Origin: Sphingobacteruim zhuxiongii | Lineage (GTDB): Bacteria > Bacteroidota > Bacteroidia > Sphingobacteriales > Sphingobacteriaceae | DNA length: 64,000 nt | Reading direction: 5' to 3' | Assembly (NCBI RefSeq): GCF_009557615.1 | Contig: NZ_CP045652.1 | Coordinates: 3,782,001-3,846,000, forward strand | In this document: positions 43,991 to 52,204 of the stretch, piece after piece | Position numbering within the stretch: the stretch's first letter is position 1 | Layout: each line of letters starts with the position of its first letter | Made by a program: the position numbers and the translations under genes | The notes under the pieces: model-generated | What the model was told of the DNA's origin: nothing | The model's database searches: none | What the model saw: the letters and a program-made list of their open reading frames with translations, nothing else

Positions 43991-44539
43991 TTGGAGCCAG
44001 AGAAAATTATACATATTTGGGATCGCTGTAAAAACAACGATCGTAAAGCACAGGCTGAACTGTATCAGCTCTTCGCGCCAAAAATGTATGCTATCTGTCT
44101 ACGATATGCTCGAGATACTTTTGAAGCTGAGGACATGCTTCAACAAGGTTTTATTAAGGTGTTCACAAAAAGTGCACTTTTTGATGGCACAGGCGTTCTT
44201 GAAGGGTGGATTCGTAGAATCATGGTGAATACTGCAATTGAAAGCTATAGAAAGAATAAATTAAGTTTTATTTCTACCGATCAGGTTTCAACGACAGAGC
44301 TAGCTGGACATGCGAGCCTCCAACTCAACAATTTGGATTATAAAGACCTATTGAGGTTGATTAAAGATTTGCCTTTAGGCTATAAAACGGTCTTTAATCT
44401 CTATGCAATAGAAGGATATAATCACCGAGAAATTGCGGAATTGCTTCAGATATCGGAAGGAAATTCAAAGTCTCAATTGTCGAGAGCGAGGCAGTGGCTT
44501 CGAGAACGCATATTAAAAATGGAGGAACTAGGCATATGA
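43991..44539 (+). CDS. ECF-type RNA polymerase sigma factor
   Basis: 182 residues with a TTG start (MEPEKIIHIWDRC); no ATG lies upstream in frame nearby. Region 2 (about 20-85: ELYQLFAPKMYAICLRYA, EAEDMLQQGFIKVF) and region 4 (about 125-178: LPLGYKTVFNLYAIEGYNHREIAELL split over two helices, SEGNSKSQLSRARQWL) are intact, with no region 3. Overlaps the next gene, a membrane protein with an anti-sigma-like layout, by 4 bp. It lies 0.9 kb after porX; in Porphyromonas PorX acts with the ECF factor SigP, so a link is possible but unproven. Confidence 0.92.
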   Translation: MEPEKIIHIWDRCKNNDRKAQAELYQLFAPKMYAICLRYARDTFEAEDMLQQGFIKVFTKSALFDGTGVLEGWIRRIMVNTAIESYRKNKLSFISTDQVSTTELAGHASLQLNNLDYKDLLRLIKDLPLGYKTVFNLYAIEGYNHREIAELLQISEGNSKSQLSRARQWLRERILKMEELGI

Positions 44540-45312
44540 AAGATCAAGAATTAGATGACTTGTTTGCCAAGCGCTTAAGTAATTTTGAGGCTGACCCCCC
44601 TGCTGAACTATGGGATAAAATTGCTTTAGAACTACCTGACGAAGGAATCAATAAAAAGAAACCCATCGTTTTATGGCGCTATTTTGCGGCCGCAGCTGCA
44701 CTACTCATGTTTTTCGGTATTGGTTTATCGATGTTTTTATCTCGAGAGACAAGTAAACCAACGAAAGACAACATTAGAACAGAGGTGGTACAGGAGACAA
44801 ACATCCCGCAAACAAAAACTGAGGCCGACGCGCCTAAAGAGGAAGCACTTGAAAGCATCGTTGTTTCACAAGAAACATTGAAAAATGTGCCTGTTGCCAA
44901 ATCACAGAAGCGTTTAGCAAGCGTAGATAGGAATAATAGGCTAGGTAAAACCTCCGCAGAAAAGAAAGAAATAGTCGAAAAGCCAAGCATGACACATCAA
45001 GTTCAACCCATCAAGGCTATGGAAAACCTAGTTCAAGTAATTGAAATTAAACCAATCGAAACTGAACTTCAGTTGAGCCATCGTGAAGTAGAGCCTATTC
45101 AACCTCTTGTGAATATTATTGAAAATGAAGAGATCATGTATGCTCATAAAGTCGATGAACCAAAAAAACAAAAACAAAGTATTATAACAAAAGTATTGAA
45201 TGGTATTGCTGACAATATTAATATCGGCAACAAAGACGTATCCTTCAGCAACGACGATGAAGGAAATTTACGAATTGATTTAACAAAGAGTTTAGCACGA
45301 AATAGAAGATAA
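44536..45312 (+). CDS. single-pass membrane protein, probable anti-sigma factor
   Basis: 258 residues from ATG 44536, which overlaps the sigma-gene stop as ATGA and follows a GGAGG. Cytoplasmic N-terminus about 1-45 (DLFAKRLSNFEADPPAELWDKIALELP), one membrane segment about 50-72, then a long low-complexity Lys/Glu/Val-rich periplasmic region ending in a charged block. No zinc-binding ZAS motif (HxxxCxxC) is present. Translational coupling to the sigma gene and topology suggest an anti-sigma factor or a partner that senses the periplasm. This is inference; I do not recognise a named family. Confidence 0.7.
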   Translation: MKDQELDDLFAKRLSNFEADPPAELWDKIALELPDEGINKKKPIVLWRYFAAAAALLMFFGIGLSMFLSRETSKPTKDNIRTEVVQETNIPQTKTEADAPKEEALESIVVSQETLKNVPVAKSQKRLASVDRNNRLGKTSAEKKEIVEKPSMTHQVQPIKAMENLVQVIEIKPIETELQLSHREVEPIQPLVNIIENEEIMYAHKVDEPKKQKQSIITKVLNGIADNINIGNKDVSFSNDDEGNLRIDLTKSLARNRR

Positions 45313-45315
45313 CCT

Positions 45316-46119
45316 ATGAAACCAAAATTTACCCTAGTATTAGCTGCGATCCTATGCTTTGGATTACAGTTTTCGAAAGCACAGATTACTATCAAAACTG
45401 ATTCAAAATCTGATTCTTCAGCTAACAAATCACGTACTGAAATTGACATTAACGTTGGAAAAGACGATAAAGACGATATTAAAAAGGTTCACTACCCACG
45501 CACTTTTGGTGGGATAACCTTTTCTAGAATCGACTGGGGCTTTTCTAGATTAGTAGACAATGGAAGCTTTACGCTCTCTGAGGAGAACAAGTCTTTGGAC
45601 TATAAGAAAGCATCAAACTTCGGTTTCGATGTGGCTCAATTCGGTGTACGCTTTAGTGATGTGTTTAAAGTTTATGCTTCTGCTGGTTTTGAATGGAATT
45701 ACCTACGTTTAGAAAATGATGTGCTATTGCGTAAAGATGTTACGCCACTGGAATTTGAAGATCTGGACCCTAGTTCGAACTACAAAAAGAATGTTTTCAC
45801 ATCAACTTACCTTCGCCTACCGCTAACATTTGAATTGAGAAGTCATAAATTAAGCAATGGTAAGCGTTTAAAATTCGCTTTCGGGGCAATGACAGGGGTA
45901 TTATTAAAAGGTACTCAACGTTTAAAAAGTGAAGAATTTGGAAAACAAAAATATAAAGACACTTATAACTTGACAACTTTCCAATACGGAGGATTTGCTC
46001 GAATTGGGTATGACAACTTCGGATTATTTACAAAATATTACATGAATGATATGTTCGAGAAAAGTCCAGCACAAGACGGTCTAAGAAATCTAACCTTCGG
46101 GATAACACTGGGTTTTTAA
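45316..46119 (+). CDS. outer-membrane beta-barrel protein (PorT-like fold)
   Basis: 267 residues. Signal peptide ending SKAQ (about residue 23), then an acidic/Ser-rich stretch (24-55), then alternating hydrophobic and aromatic strands (FGFDVAQFGVRFSDVF, VYASAGFEWNYLRLEND, TYLRLPLTFELRS, FGAMTGVLLKGT, YGGFARIGYDNFGLFTKYYM) ending in Phe (GITLGF), as expected for an 8-stranded OMP barrel of the OMP_b-brl type. Follows the anti-sigma-like gene by 3 nt; this trio (sigma, membrane protein, barrel) looks like one envelope-stress unit. Function unknown. Confidence 0.75.
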   Translation: MKPKFTLVLAAILCFGLQFSKAQITIKTDSKSDSSANKSRTEIDINVGKDDKDDIKKVHYPRTFGGITFSRIDWGFSRLVDNGSFTLSEENKSLDYKKASNFGFDVAQFGVRFSDVFKVYASAGFEWNYLRLENDVLLRKDVTPLEFEDLDPSSNYKKNVFTSTYLRLPLTFELRSHKLSNGKRLKFAFGAMTGVLLKGTQRLKSEEFGKQKYKDTYNLTTFQYGGFARIGYDNFGLFTKYYMNDMFEKSPAQDGLRNLTFGITLGF

Positions 46120-46142
46120 TAGTAATTACAAATTGTAAAATG

Positions 46143-46150
46143 TATTTTTG
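46143..46150 (+). promoter_or_regulatory. candidate -7 element abutting a terminator
   Basis: TATTTTTG ends directly before the hairpin at 46151, so transcription of the ABC gene would begin inside the hairpin's 5' arm. No TTG at -33. Confidence 0.4.
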
Positions 46151-46180
46151 TGTCGGGTTGTCAAGCCCGACATTTTTTTT
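46151..46180 (+). terminator. terminator of the sigma-factor operon
   Basis: Stem TGTCGGGTT / AAGCCCGACA (46151-46159 and 46163-46172, one G-T pair) followed by eight T. The next gene's ATG (46181) begins right after the T run. Confidence 0.85.
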
Positions 46181-47236
46181 ATGAGTCAGAAATCTACTTC
46201 TTGCCAATACATATTTTCCGATGTGCAACAACCAAACCTCCCCTTAATAAATGGGAAGGACGTTTCTTGTATCTTCGATGGGAACCAACAAGTTGTCGCC
46301 GTTAACCATGTTAATTTTGGAATAGAAGAAGGAAAGATCACTGCGATTATTGGCGAATCGGGAAGTGGAAAAAGTACTTTGCTTCGCTTGATTTATGGGT
46401 TAGCCGAACCTGCGACAGGTGAAGTTCGCTATCGAGGTTGGCTTGTTCCTACTCGTAAGGATAAATTAATTCCAGGTCACGATGCGATGAAACTTGTATC
46501 TCAAGGCTTCGATGATTTGAATCAATACGCTAAAGTTTGGGATAATGTGGCTTCACAGTTACCAAATACGGATCTTGACAGAAAAAGAAATAAGACTCAA
46601 GACGTCTTAGCAAAATTACGCATCGATCATTTAGCACAAAAACGCGTTGCCGACCTAAGTGGAGGAGAAAAACAACGTGTAGCCATCTGTAGAGCATTAA
46701 TTAATGATCCAGAAGTGCTGTTAATGGACGAGCCTTTCAATCAGGTAGATGCTGCTTTTCGAGACGATTTACAACAGGATATTCAACAAATTGTTCTAGA
46801 CACTGGACTAACCGTGGTGTTGGTATCTCATGACCCTGCGGAAGTACTAGCAATGGCAGACTATCTAGTGGTTATGAAAAACGGTCATATCGTAGATCAA
46901 GGTGATCCAACAGATTTATATTATCGTCCGCAGAATCCTTATACTGCTAGATTATTAGCAAAGAGTAATGTACTAACTGCTGATCAGGCCTCAGATTTAG
47001 GAATTGAATCAGACGGATTAGTTTCCATTCATCAAGAAGCTATACAATTTAAGGAAGTTGAAAACGGTAGATTTTGGGTGAAAGAGAGTCGTTTTCGAGG
47101 AATGTTTACCGAAATTATTCTAGGAAATGACAAACTCGACTTGCACGTAGTTCAATTCCCTGCGAAAACGATCAAAAAAAATACGAGAATTGATATTCTC
47201 GTATCTTCAGTACATTATTTTGAGAGTAAGTCTTAA
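46181..47236 (+). CDS. ABC transporter ATP-binding protein with C-terminal TOBE-like region
   Basis: 351 residues from ATG 46181; the frame is open further upstream but only through the terminator hairpin. Nucleotide-binding domain about 20-250: Walker A GESGSGKSTLL, signature LSGGEKQRVAICRAL, Walker B EVLLMDEPFNQVD, switch VSHDPAEVLAMADYLVVM. Residues 260-351 look like the regulatory TOBE region of PotA/FbpC/MalK-type importers. Typical partners (permease, binding protein) are absent in the window. Convergent with and overlapping the esterase gene by 4 bp. Confidence 0.87.
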   Translation: MSQKSTSCQYIFSDVQQPNLPLINGKDVSCIFDGNQQVVAVNHVNFGIEEGKITAIIGESGSGKSTLLRLIYGLAEPATGEVRYRGWLVPTRKDKLIPGHDAMKLVSQGFDDLNQYAKVWDNVASQLPNTDLDRKRNKTQDVLAKLRIDHLAQKRVADLSGGEKQRVAICRALINDPEVLLMDEPFNQVDAAFRDDLQQDIQQIVLDTGLTVVLVSHDPAEVLAMADYLVVMKNGHIVDQGDPTDLYYRPQNPYTARLLAKSNVLTADQASDLGIESDGLVSIHQEAIQFKEVENGRFWVKESRFRGMFTEIILGNDKLDLHVVQFPAKTIKKNTRIDILVSSVHYFESKS

Positions 47237-48105
47237 TTCAGCTTAGCATTTACATTCTCTATCCATTTAATCATTGCATCGAACCAATCTCTGGAATCGG
47301 TTTTGTTTACCATTCCGAAACCGTGTCCACCCTCTTCATAAGTAAAAAGCGTGTTTTCCACCTTATTCTTATTCAAAGCAGCTTGATAGCGATAGCTGTT
47401 TTCAATCGGTACGCCTTTGTCATCTTTTGCACTCATTAAAAAGGTAGGTGGTGTACGCTGATCTACTTGCTTTTCTAAGGAGAACAATTCAACGTCTTCC
47501 TCTGTTAAATTGGGACCAATTAGATTGTTTTTAGAGCCTTTGTGGGTAATTGCATCATCCATGCTGATAACTGGATAGCACAATACAGAAAAGCTTGGTC
47601 GCAAATTGGTATCCTTCAATTCATCTGTTTGAGGTCGATCATAAAGATTGCTAAGACTTCCTGCGAGATGTCCCCCAGCTGAAAACCCTAATACAACAAC
47701 CTTTTTACCAGGATTCTCTATACTTGCTGTCCTTAAAGCATATTGTGCGTCTTGCAAAGGACCGAACCGCTTGTCTTTCATCGTCTCAACCTTGGGAAGG
47801 CGATATTCTAAAACATAAGCATTATAACCTAAATCATTTAATCGATTTGCCACATCGTGACCTTCATGGTTCATCGCTACGTTGGCATATCCTCCTCCCG
47901 GGATAACTAAAAACACTAAGTCTTTATTATTTTGTTTTGCCGGATGAGCATAAAGTTTTGGAATCTCTTTTCCCGTTAATTCTTTTGTTGGTTTTGTTGC
48001 TCCAGGAATCATTTCCCCTGAATACAAAGGTCTTACTTCGCCTTGATCTTGGGCAAATGCTGCGCTCGATAACATAACAGATAATACAATAAATAAATTT
48101 TTCAT
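47233..48105 (-). CDS. secreted alpha/beta hydrolase (esterase/lipase type)
   Basis: 290 residues. Signal peptide ending AFAQ (about 19). Oxyanion motif IPGGGYANVA (HGGG-like, with Pro for His), nucleophile elbow GFSAGGHLAG (Ser near 146), catalytic Asp in SAKDDKGVP and His in EEGGHGFG. This is the BD-FAE/dienelactone-hydrolase-like group, often deacetylating xylan or acting on small esters in the periplasm. No polysaccharide locus adjoins it, so the substrate is open. Lies 3 nt after the alanine dehydrogenase gene on the same strand, so probably co-transcribed. Confidence 0.87.
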   Translation of the reverse strand: MKNLFIVLSVMLSSAAFAQDQGEVRPLYSGEMIPGATKPTKELTGKEIPKLYAHPAKQNNKDLVFLVIPGGGYANVAMNHEGHDVANRLNDLGYNAYVLEYRLPKVETMKDKRFGPLQDAQYALRTASIENPGKKVVVLGFSAGGHLAGSLSNLYDRPQTDELKDTNLRPSFSVLCYPVISMDDAITHKGSKNNLIGPNLTEEDVELFSLEKQVDQRTPPTFLMSAKDDKGVPIENSYRYQAALNKNKVENTLFTYEEGGHGFGMVNKTDSRDWFDAMIKWIENVNAKLN

Positions 48106-48108
48106 GGT

Positions 48109-49320
48109 TTATAGGTTGGCCATTACAATAAGATCGAGATCTTTGCATGGCAGGTTGAATTTCTCACTCATATCCTTACTGGTCAAATTACCATGATAAA
48201 GGTAGATGGCACTGCGAATACCTTGGTTTGCCCATATCATCGAATTCATCCCCCCAGATTCCCCAATCTCTAACAAAATTGGTGTGAAGATGTTCGTTAG
48301 TGCGTAAGTCGCTGTACGGGCTACTCTTGAGGCTATATTGGGTACACAGTAGTGAATAACATCATATTTCTTAAAAACTGGCTTATCGTGATTGGTTACC
48401 TCTGACGTTTCGAAACAACCGCCTTGATCTATACTAACGTCAATTAATACGGAATTAGGCTTCATTTTCGACACGGTTTCTTCTGAGATTAGACATGGGG
48501 TCCTGCCGTTTTTAGCACGAACGGCACCGATAACAACATCACATGTTCGAACAGCCTTATTTAGAATAATCGGTTGGATAACCGACGTAAACACACGACT
48601 ACCAACATTACTCTGCAACCTTCGTAATCTGTAAATCGAGCTATCAAACACTTTAACTTGCGCTCCTAAGGCAATAGCTGTTCGGGCGGCAAATTCTCCA
48701 ACCGTGCCCGCTCCGATGATTACCATTTCGGTCGGTGGAACACCTGTTACTCCTCCTAACATTAATCCTTTGCCATCAAAAACATTGCTTAAGTATTCTG
48801 CAGCGATTAACACAGAAGTTGCTCCTACGATTTCACTCATCGCTCGAACAACAGATAAATGACCTCCCTCGTCTTGCAAATATTCGTACGATAAGGCTGT
48901 GATCTGTTTCTTCATTAACGCTTTGAGCGTCTCAATACTCATCAAGGAAGGTTGTTGGGAACTAAAAAGTACTTGACGATTTCTCATCATATCGACTTCC
49001 TTTAATGTAGGGCTTGATATCTTGATAATGATATCGGCTTTGAACACTTCTTTTGCATCGTATACAATTTGTGCACCTTGCTCACTATAATGGTGGTCGA
49101 GAAAGTTAGACTTGTTACCAGCTCCACTTTCCAGGATGATTTCATGACCATTCTCGACCAATAGGCCAACAGACAATGGAGTTAATGCAATTCTATTTTC
49201 TTGAAAAGAGGTTTCTTTTGGTATTCCTATGGTTAATCTTCCCTTTTTCCTGCCCGTTTTCAGCATGGCTTCCTGTGGCTGCAACACACCTTGCTGAGCA
49301 ATCTTCGACACGTTTATCAT
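48109..49320 (-). CDS. ald: alanine dehydrogenase
   Basis: 403 residues. Alanine dehydrogenase/PNT family. The N-terminal catalytic domain has GIPKETSFQENRIALTP (substrate-binding Arg) and the FSSQQPS block. The NAD-binding Rossmann motif is VIIGAGTVGEFAARTAIALGAQVKVFD near 205-230. The conserved VIGAVRAKNGRTPCLIS and DVSIDQGGCFETS follow. Interconverts alanine and pyruvate with NAD. About 30 residues longer at the N-terminus than the Bacillus enzyme. In many Bacteroidota it lies next to tsaE and porX, as far as I recall; here five genes separate them. Confidence 0.9.
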   Translation of the reverse strand: MINVSKIAQQGVLQPQEAMLKTGRKKGRLTIGIPKETSFQENRIALTPLSVGLLVENGHEIILESGAGNKSNFLDHHYSEQGAQIVYDAKEVFKADIIIKISSPTLKEVDMMRNRQVLFSSQQPSLMSIETLKALMKKQITALSYEYLQDEGGHLSVVRAMSEIVGATSVLIAAEYLSNVFDGKGLMLGGVTGVPPTEMVIIGAGTVGEFAARTAIALGAQVKVFDSSIYRLRRLQSNVGSRVFTSVIQPIILNKAVRTCDVVIGAVRAKNGRTPCLISEETVSKMKPNSVLIDVSIDQGGCFETSEVTNHDKPVFKKYDVIHYCVPNIASRVARTATYALTNIFTPILLEIGESGGMNSMIWANQGIRSAIYLYHGNLTSKDMSEKFNLPCKDLDLIVMANL

Positions 49321-49427
49321 TTACGAATTAATAAGTTAACCTAAAAATAAGCAATAATCTTTCAATTAAACAGCGTTTTAAGATTATATTTACTAAAAAA
49401 ATAGGGAGATCAACGCTTAAAATAATG

Positions 49428-49435
49428 TAAGTTTG
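49428..49435 (+). promoter_or_regulatory. candidate -7 element of capD-like gene
   Basis: TAAGTTTG, exact TAnnTTTG, 17 nt before the ATG. No TTG at -33. Confidence 0.4.
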
Positions 49436-49452
49436 CACTCTAACCGGTCACT

Positions 49453-51387
49453 ATGAAGATTTTTAAACCACTAAATCATATAAGAATAGTTCCTAGATGG
49501 ATCATATTCATGTTTGATATAGCCGTATCCGCCATTGCTTTTATATTTGCTTTTACGTTATACAACAATTTCAAACTAGAAGCTTTTTCTAGAGTCGATT
49601 TTGCTACTTCGTTCTTATTCTGCATCAGCATTACGGCAATTTCTTTCTTTGTGTTTAGGTTGTACAGTGGTATCGTCCGCTACACATCTGCCGTAGATTC
49701 TATTCGAATCTTATCGACAATTGTGTTTACTTCCATCATCATGTTCTTGGTTAAATTGGTGTTCATCGCATTTGATCTGCACCTTACCGTGCCGACCAAT
49801 TTGATTATCATCTATTCGCTATTTGCATTTACTGGTTTAACGACCTACAGAACTTGTATAAAGATCTTTTTTCAGTATACAAAATCGGCTGGCAATGGTC
49901 GTAAAAGTGCGGCGGTTTATGGAGCAGGGGATCTCGGAATTGCGGTAAAACGTACTTTTGAACATGACTTTCGCTCGGATAAAACAATCGTAGCCTATAT
50001 TGATGATAATGAGGAGAAAATTGGAAAATCTATTGATGGATTGAAGATTTTCGCATCGAAAGACTTTCAACGTATTATTGATAAATATGGCATTGATGAA
50101 TTAATTATAGCTTCCTCACGCATTGATATTGAGACAAAGAATGCGATTATTGATCAAGCGTTAGAGCATAATGTCAACGTCTTGACGCTACCTCCTGTAA
50201 ATAAGATTATGAATGGAGATCTCTCTCCAAGTCAAATAAAGAAAATAAAGATTGAGGATTTATTAGAGCGTGCGCCGATTCAAATTTCAAATGAGAAATT
50301 AATGGATCAAATAAAAGGCAAGCGCGTGCTAGTCACTGGTGCTGCAGGATCTATTGGTAGTGAGATATCAAAACAATTAGGCCGTTATGAGCCTCAAATG
50401 ATAATCTTATGTGATCAAGCGGAATCTCCGTTGCATAACTTACAATTAGATTTACAAGATCAGTTTAAAAATCAAATATACCACAGTTATATTGCCGATG
50501 TTCGAAACGAAGAGCGTATGCGTGAACTGTTTCAAACTTTTAAACCCCACTACGTTTACCATGCCGCTGCATATAAACATGTTCCAATGATGGAAAACCA
50601 TCCGAGTGAGGGGGTAAAAACGAATGTATTCGGCACATATCTATTAGCGAACCTCGCTGTAGAATTCGAAGTGAGTAAGTTTGTATTTGTTTCTACTGAC
50701 AAGGCCGTTAATCCAACCAATGTCATGGGTGCGACGAAACGGATTGCGGAGAAATACGTACAAAGCTTAAACAATTATTTGTCCAATATCAATGGCGGTC
50801 GCGGCACTAAATTTATTACAACACGATTTGGTAACGTGCTGGGTTCGAATGGGTCAGTTATTCCACGATTCAAAGATCAGATTGACAAAGGTGGCCCTGT
50901 AACGGTGACTCACCCTGATATCACGCGTTATTTCATGACGATTCCAGAAGCCTGTCAATTAGTATTAGAGGCTGGAAATATGGGAAATGGTGGCGAGATC
51001 TTCGTGTTTGACATGGGTAAATCAGTCAAAATTGTTGATTTAGCAAAAAAGATGATTAAACTATCTGGACACACACCATTCAAGGATATTGAGATCAAAT
51101 TTACAGGACTACGCCCTGGAGAGAAACTCTATGAGGAGTTATTAAACGACTTGGAGAACACGGTGAACACACACCACGAGAAAATCATGATTGCCAAGGT
51201 TCGTGAGAATGATTTTGAGCTGGTAAAAACCGAGATTTCAAACCTTTCAACAGCCTTAAATCTCCAGAATAACATGAACATTGTAAGGCAGATGAAAGTG
51301 ATTGTACCAGAGTTTAAGAGTCAAAACTCGATATACGAACAACTGGATAAAGAAACCTTGGAAGTAACTAATCCTCAAACCACTTAA
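49453..51387 (+). CDS. membrane-bound nucleoside-diphosphate-sugar epimerase/dehydratase (CapD/WbpM-like)
   Basis: 644 residues. About four membrane segments at 15-140, a CoA-binding-like Rossmann domain starting YGAGDLGIAVKR (about 156-167), then the catalytic extended-SDR domain with VTGAAGSIGSEISKQL (about 294-309), FVFVSTDKAVNPTNVMGATKR (split: STDKAVNP near 415 and MGATK) and TRFGNVLGSNGSVIPRF. WbpM/PglF/CapD enzymes are 4,6-dehydratases of UDP-GlcNAc for O-antigen, capsule or glycoprotein sugars. The active-site Met-x-x-x-Lys instead of Tyr-x-x-x-Lys is the norm in this large subfamily. No glycan cluster follows it here. Confidence 0.92.
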   Translation: MKIFKPLNHIRIVPRWIIFMFDIAVSAIAFIFAFTLYNNFKLEAFSRVDFATSFLFCISITAISFFVFRLYSGIVRYTSAVDSIRILSTIVFTSIIMFLVKLVFIAFDLHLTVPTNLIIIYSLFAFTGLTTYRTCIKIFFQYTKSAGNGRKSAAVYGAGDLGIAVKRTFEHDFRSDKTIVAYIDDNEEKIGKSIDGLKIFASKDFQRIIDKYGIDELIIASSRIDIETKNAIIDQALEHNVNVLTLPPVNKIMNGDLSPSQIKKIKIEDLLERAPIQISNEKLMDQIKGKRVLVTGAAGSIGSEISKQLGRYEPQMIILCDQAESPLHNLQLDLQDQFKNQIYHSYIADVRNEERMRELFQTFKPHYVYHAAAYKHVPMMENHPSEGVKTNVFGTYLLANLAVEFEVSKFVFVSTDKAVNPTNVMGATKRIAEKYVQSLNNYLSNINGGRGTKFITTRFGNVLGSNGSVIPRFKDQIDKGGPVTVTHPDITRYFMTIPEACQLVLEAGNMGNGGEIFVFDMGKSVKIVDLAKKMIKLSGHTPFKDIEIKFTGLRPGEKLYEELLNDLENTVNTHHEKIMIAKVRENDFELVKTEISNLSTALNLQNNMNIVRQMKVIVPEFKSQNSIYEQLDKETLEVTNPQTT

Positions 51388-51404
51388 TTATTTTCGGGAA
51401 ATTA

Positions 51405-51434
51405 TTGCAAGTATTCTATAAAAGTGTATTTTTG
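51405..51434 (+). promoter_or_regulatory. promoter of TPR-protein gene
   Basis: TTG (51405-51407), 19-nt spacer, TATTTTTG (51427-51434), 26 nt before the ATG at 51461. Confidence 0.65.
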
Positions 51435-51460
51435 CGTTCCGTAATCTATTCAAACTAAGA

Positions 51461-52135
51461 ATGTCACAAAATAATCAAAACGTTTCTTCAACGACTACTG
51501 GCGGATCGAAGAAATCTTTTTTTCAGGAAAACGAAAAGAGCATCATCTTTATTGTAGCTGCTATTATTGTATTAATTTTATTATACATCGGCTACCAAAA
51601 ATTATATCTAGCACCTAGAGCTGAGAAAGCATCTTCTGAAATGTATCAAGCGGAGCAATACGCAATGATCGATTCATTACAGAAAAAAGCAATTGACGGC
51701 GATGGGTCATTTGCAGGATTCAAAGAAATCGCTGATGAATACAGCAACACAAAATCGGCTAATATTGCTAATGCGTACCTAGGTGGTTTGTATTTACGTC
51801 AAAAGAACTTCCAAGAAGCAATCAAATATTTGGAACAATACTCTGAGACTGGCAGTGCTATTTTAGACCCTTTAGTGATTGGCTTATTAGGCGATGCTTA
51901 CTCCGAAGAAAAGATCTATGATAAAGCAGCTAATTTTTACAAAAAAGCAGCGGATAAATCATCAAACACATTTACTACACCAGTATTCTTAAAGAAATTA
52001 GGTCTAGTATACGAAGAGCTTCAAGATTACAAAAATGCGGAAGCTACTTATGAAAAGATTCGTAATGATTTCCCTGAAAGTGCTGAAGCAACAACTATTG
52101 ATAGCTTCATCGCAAGAGTACAGGCGAAACAGTAA
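51461..52135 (+). CDS. membrane-anchored tetratricopeptide-repeat protein
   Basis: 224 residues. Ser/Thr/Asn-rich N-terminus, one membrane segment about 28-48 (IIFIVAAIIVLILLYIGY), then TPR-type helical repeats from about 85 (NAYLGGLYLRQKNFQEAIKYLEQY, LIGLLGDAYSEEKIYDKAANFYKKA, LKKLGLVYEELQDYKNAEATYEKI, each under TPR spacing). Resembles YfgM/BamD-like periplasmic scaffold proteins, which assist protein folding or outer-membrane assembly. Such a gene next to ribH is often seen in Bacteroidota, to my knowledge. Function by similarity of layout only. Confidence 0.8.
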   Translation: MSQNNQNVSSTTTGGSKKSFFQENEKSIIFIVAAIIVLILLYIGYQKLYLAPRAEKASSEMYQAEQYAMIDSLQKKAIDGDGSFAGFKEIADEYSNTKSANIANAYLGGLYLRQKNFQEAIKYLEQYSETGSAILDPLVIGLLGDAYSEEKIYDKAANFYKKAADKSSNTFTTPVFLKKLGLVYEELQDYKNAEATYEKIRNDFPESAEATTIDSFIARVQAKQ

Positions 52136-52149
52136 TAATAAAATTTTAG

Positions 52150-52157
52150 TAACTTTG
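52150..52157 (+). promoter_or_regulatory. candidate -7 element of ribH abutting a terminator
   Basis: TAACTTTG, exact TAnnTTTG, ends directly before the hairpin at 52158. No TTG at -33. Confidence 0.4.
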
Positions 52158-52186
52158 AGGGCCCCCAACAGGTGGCCCTTTTTTTT
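52158..52186 (+). terminator. terminator of TPR-protein gene
   Basis: Stem AGGGCCCCC / GGTGGCCCT (52158-52166 and 52171-52179, one mismatch) followed by seven or eight T. Lies 22 nt after the stop. Confidence 0.85.
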
Positions 52187-52204
52187 AGGATAATATTTTT
52201 ATTT

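Noticed and set aside
46148..46180. TTG start for the ABC ATPase gene
   Set aside because: The extra residues would be encoded by the terminator hairpin and its T run.
52172..52204. Upstream TTG start for ribH
   Set aside because: Would translate the terminator T run into a Phe/Leu stretch not seen in lumazine synthases.
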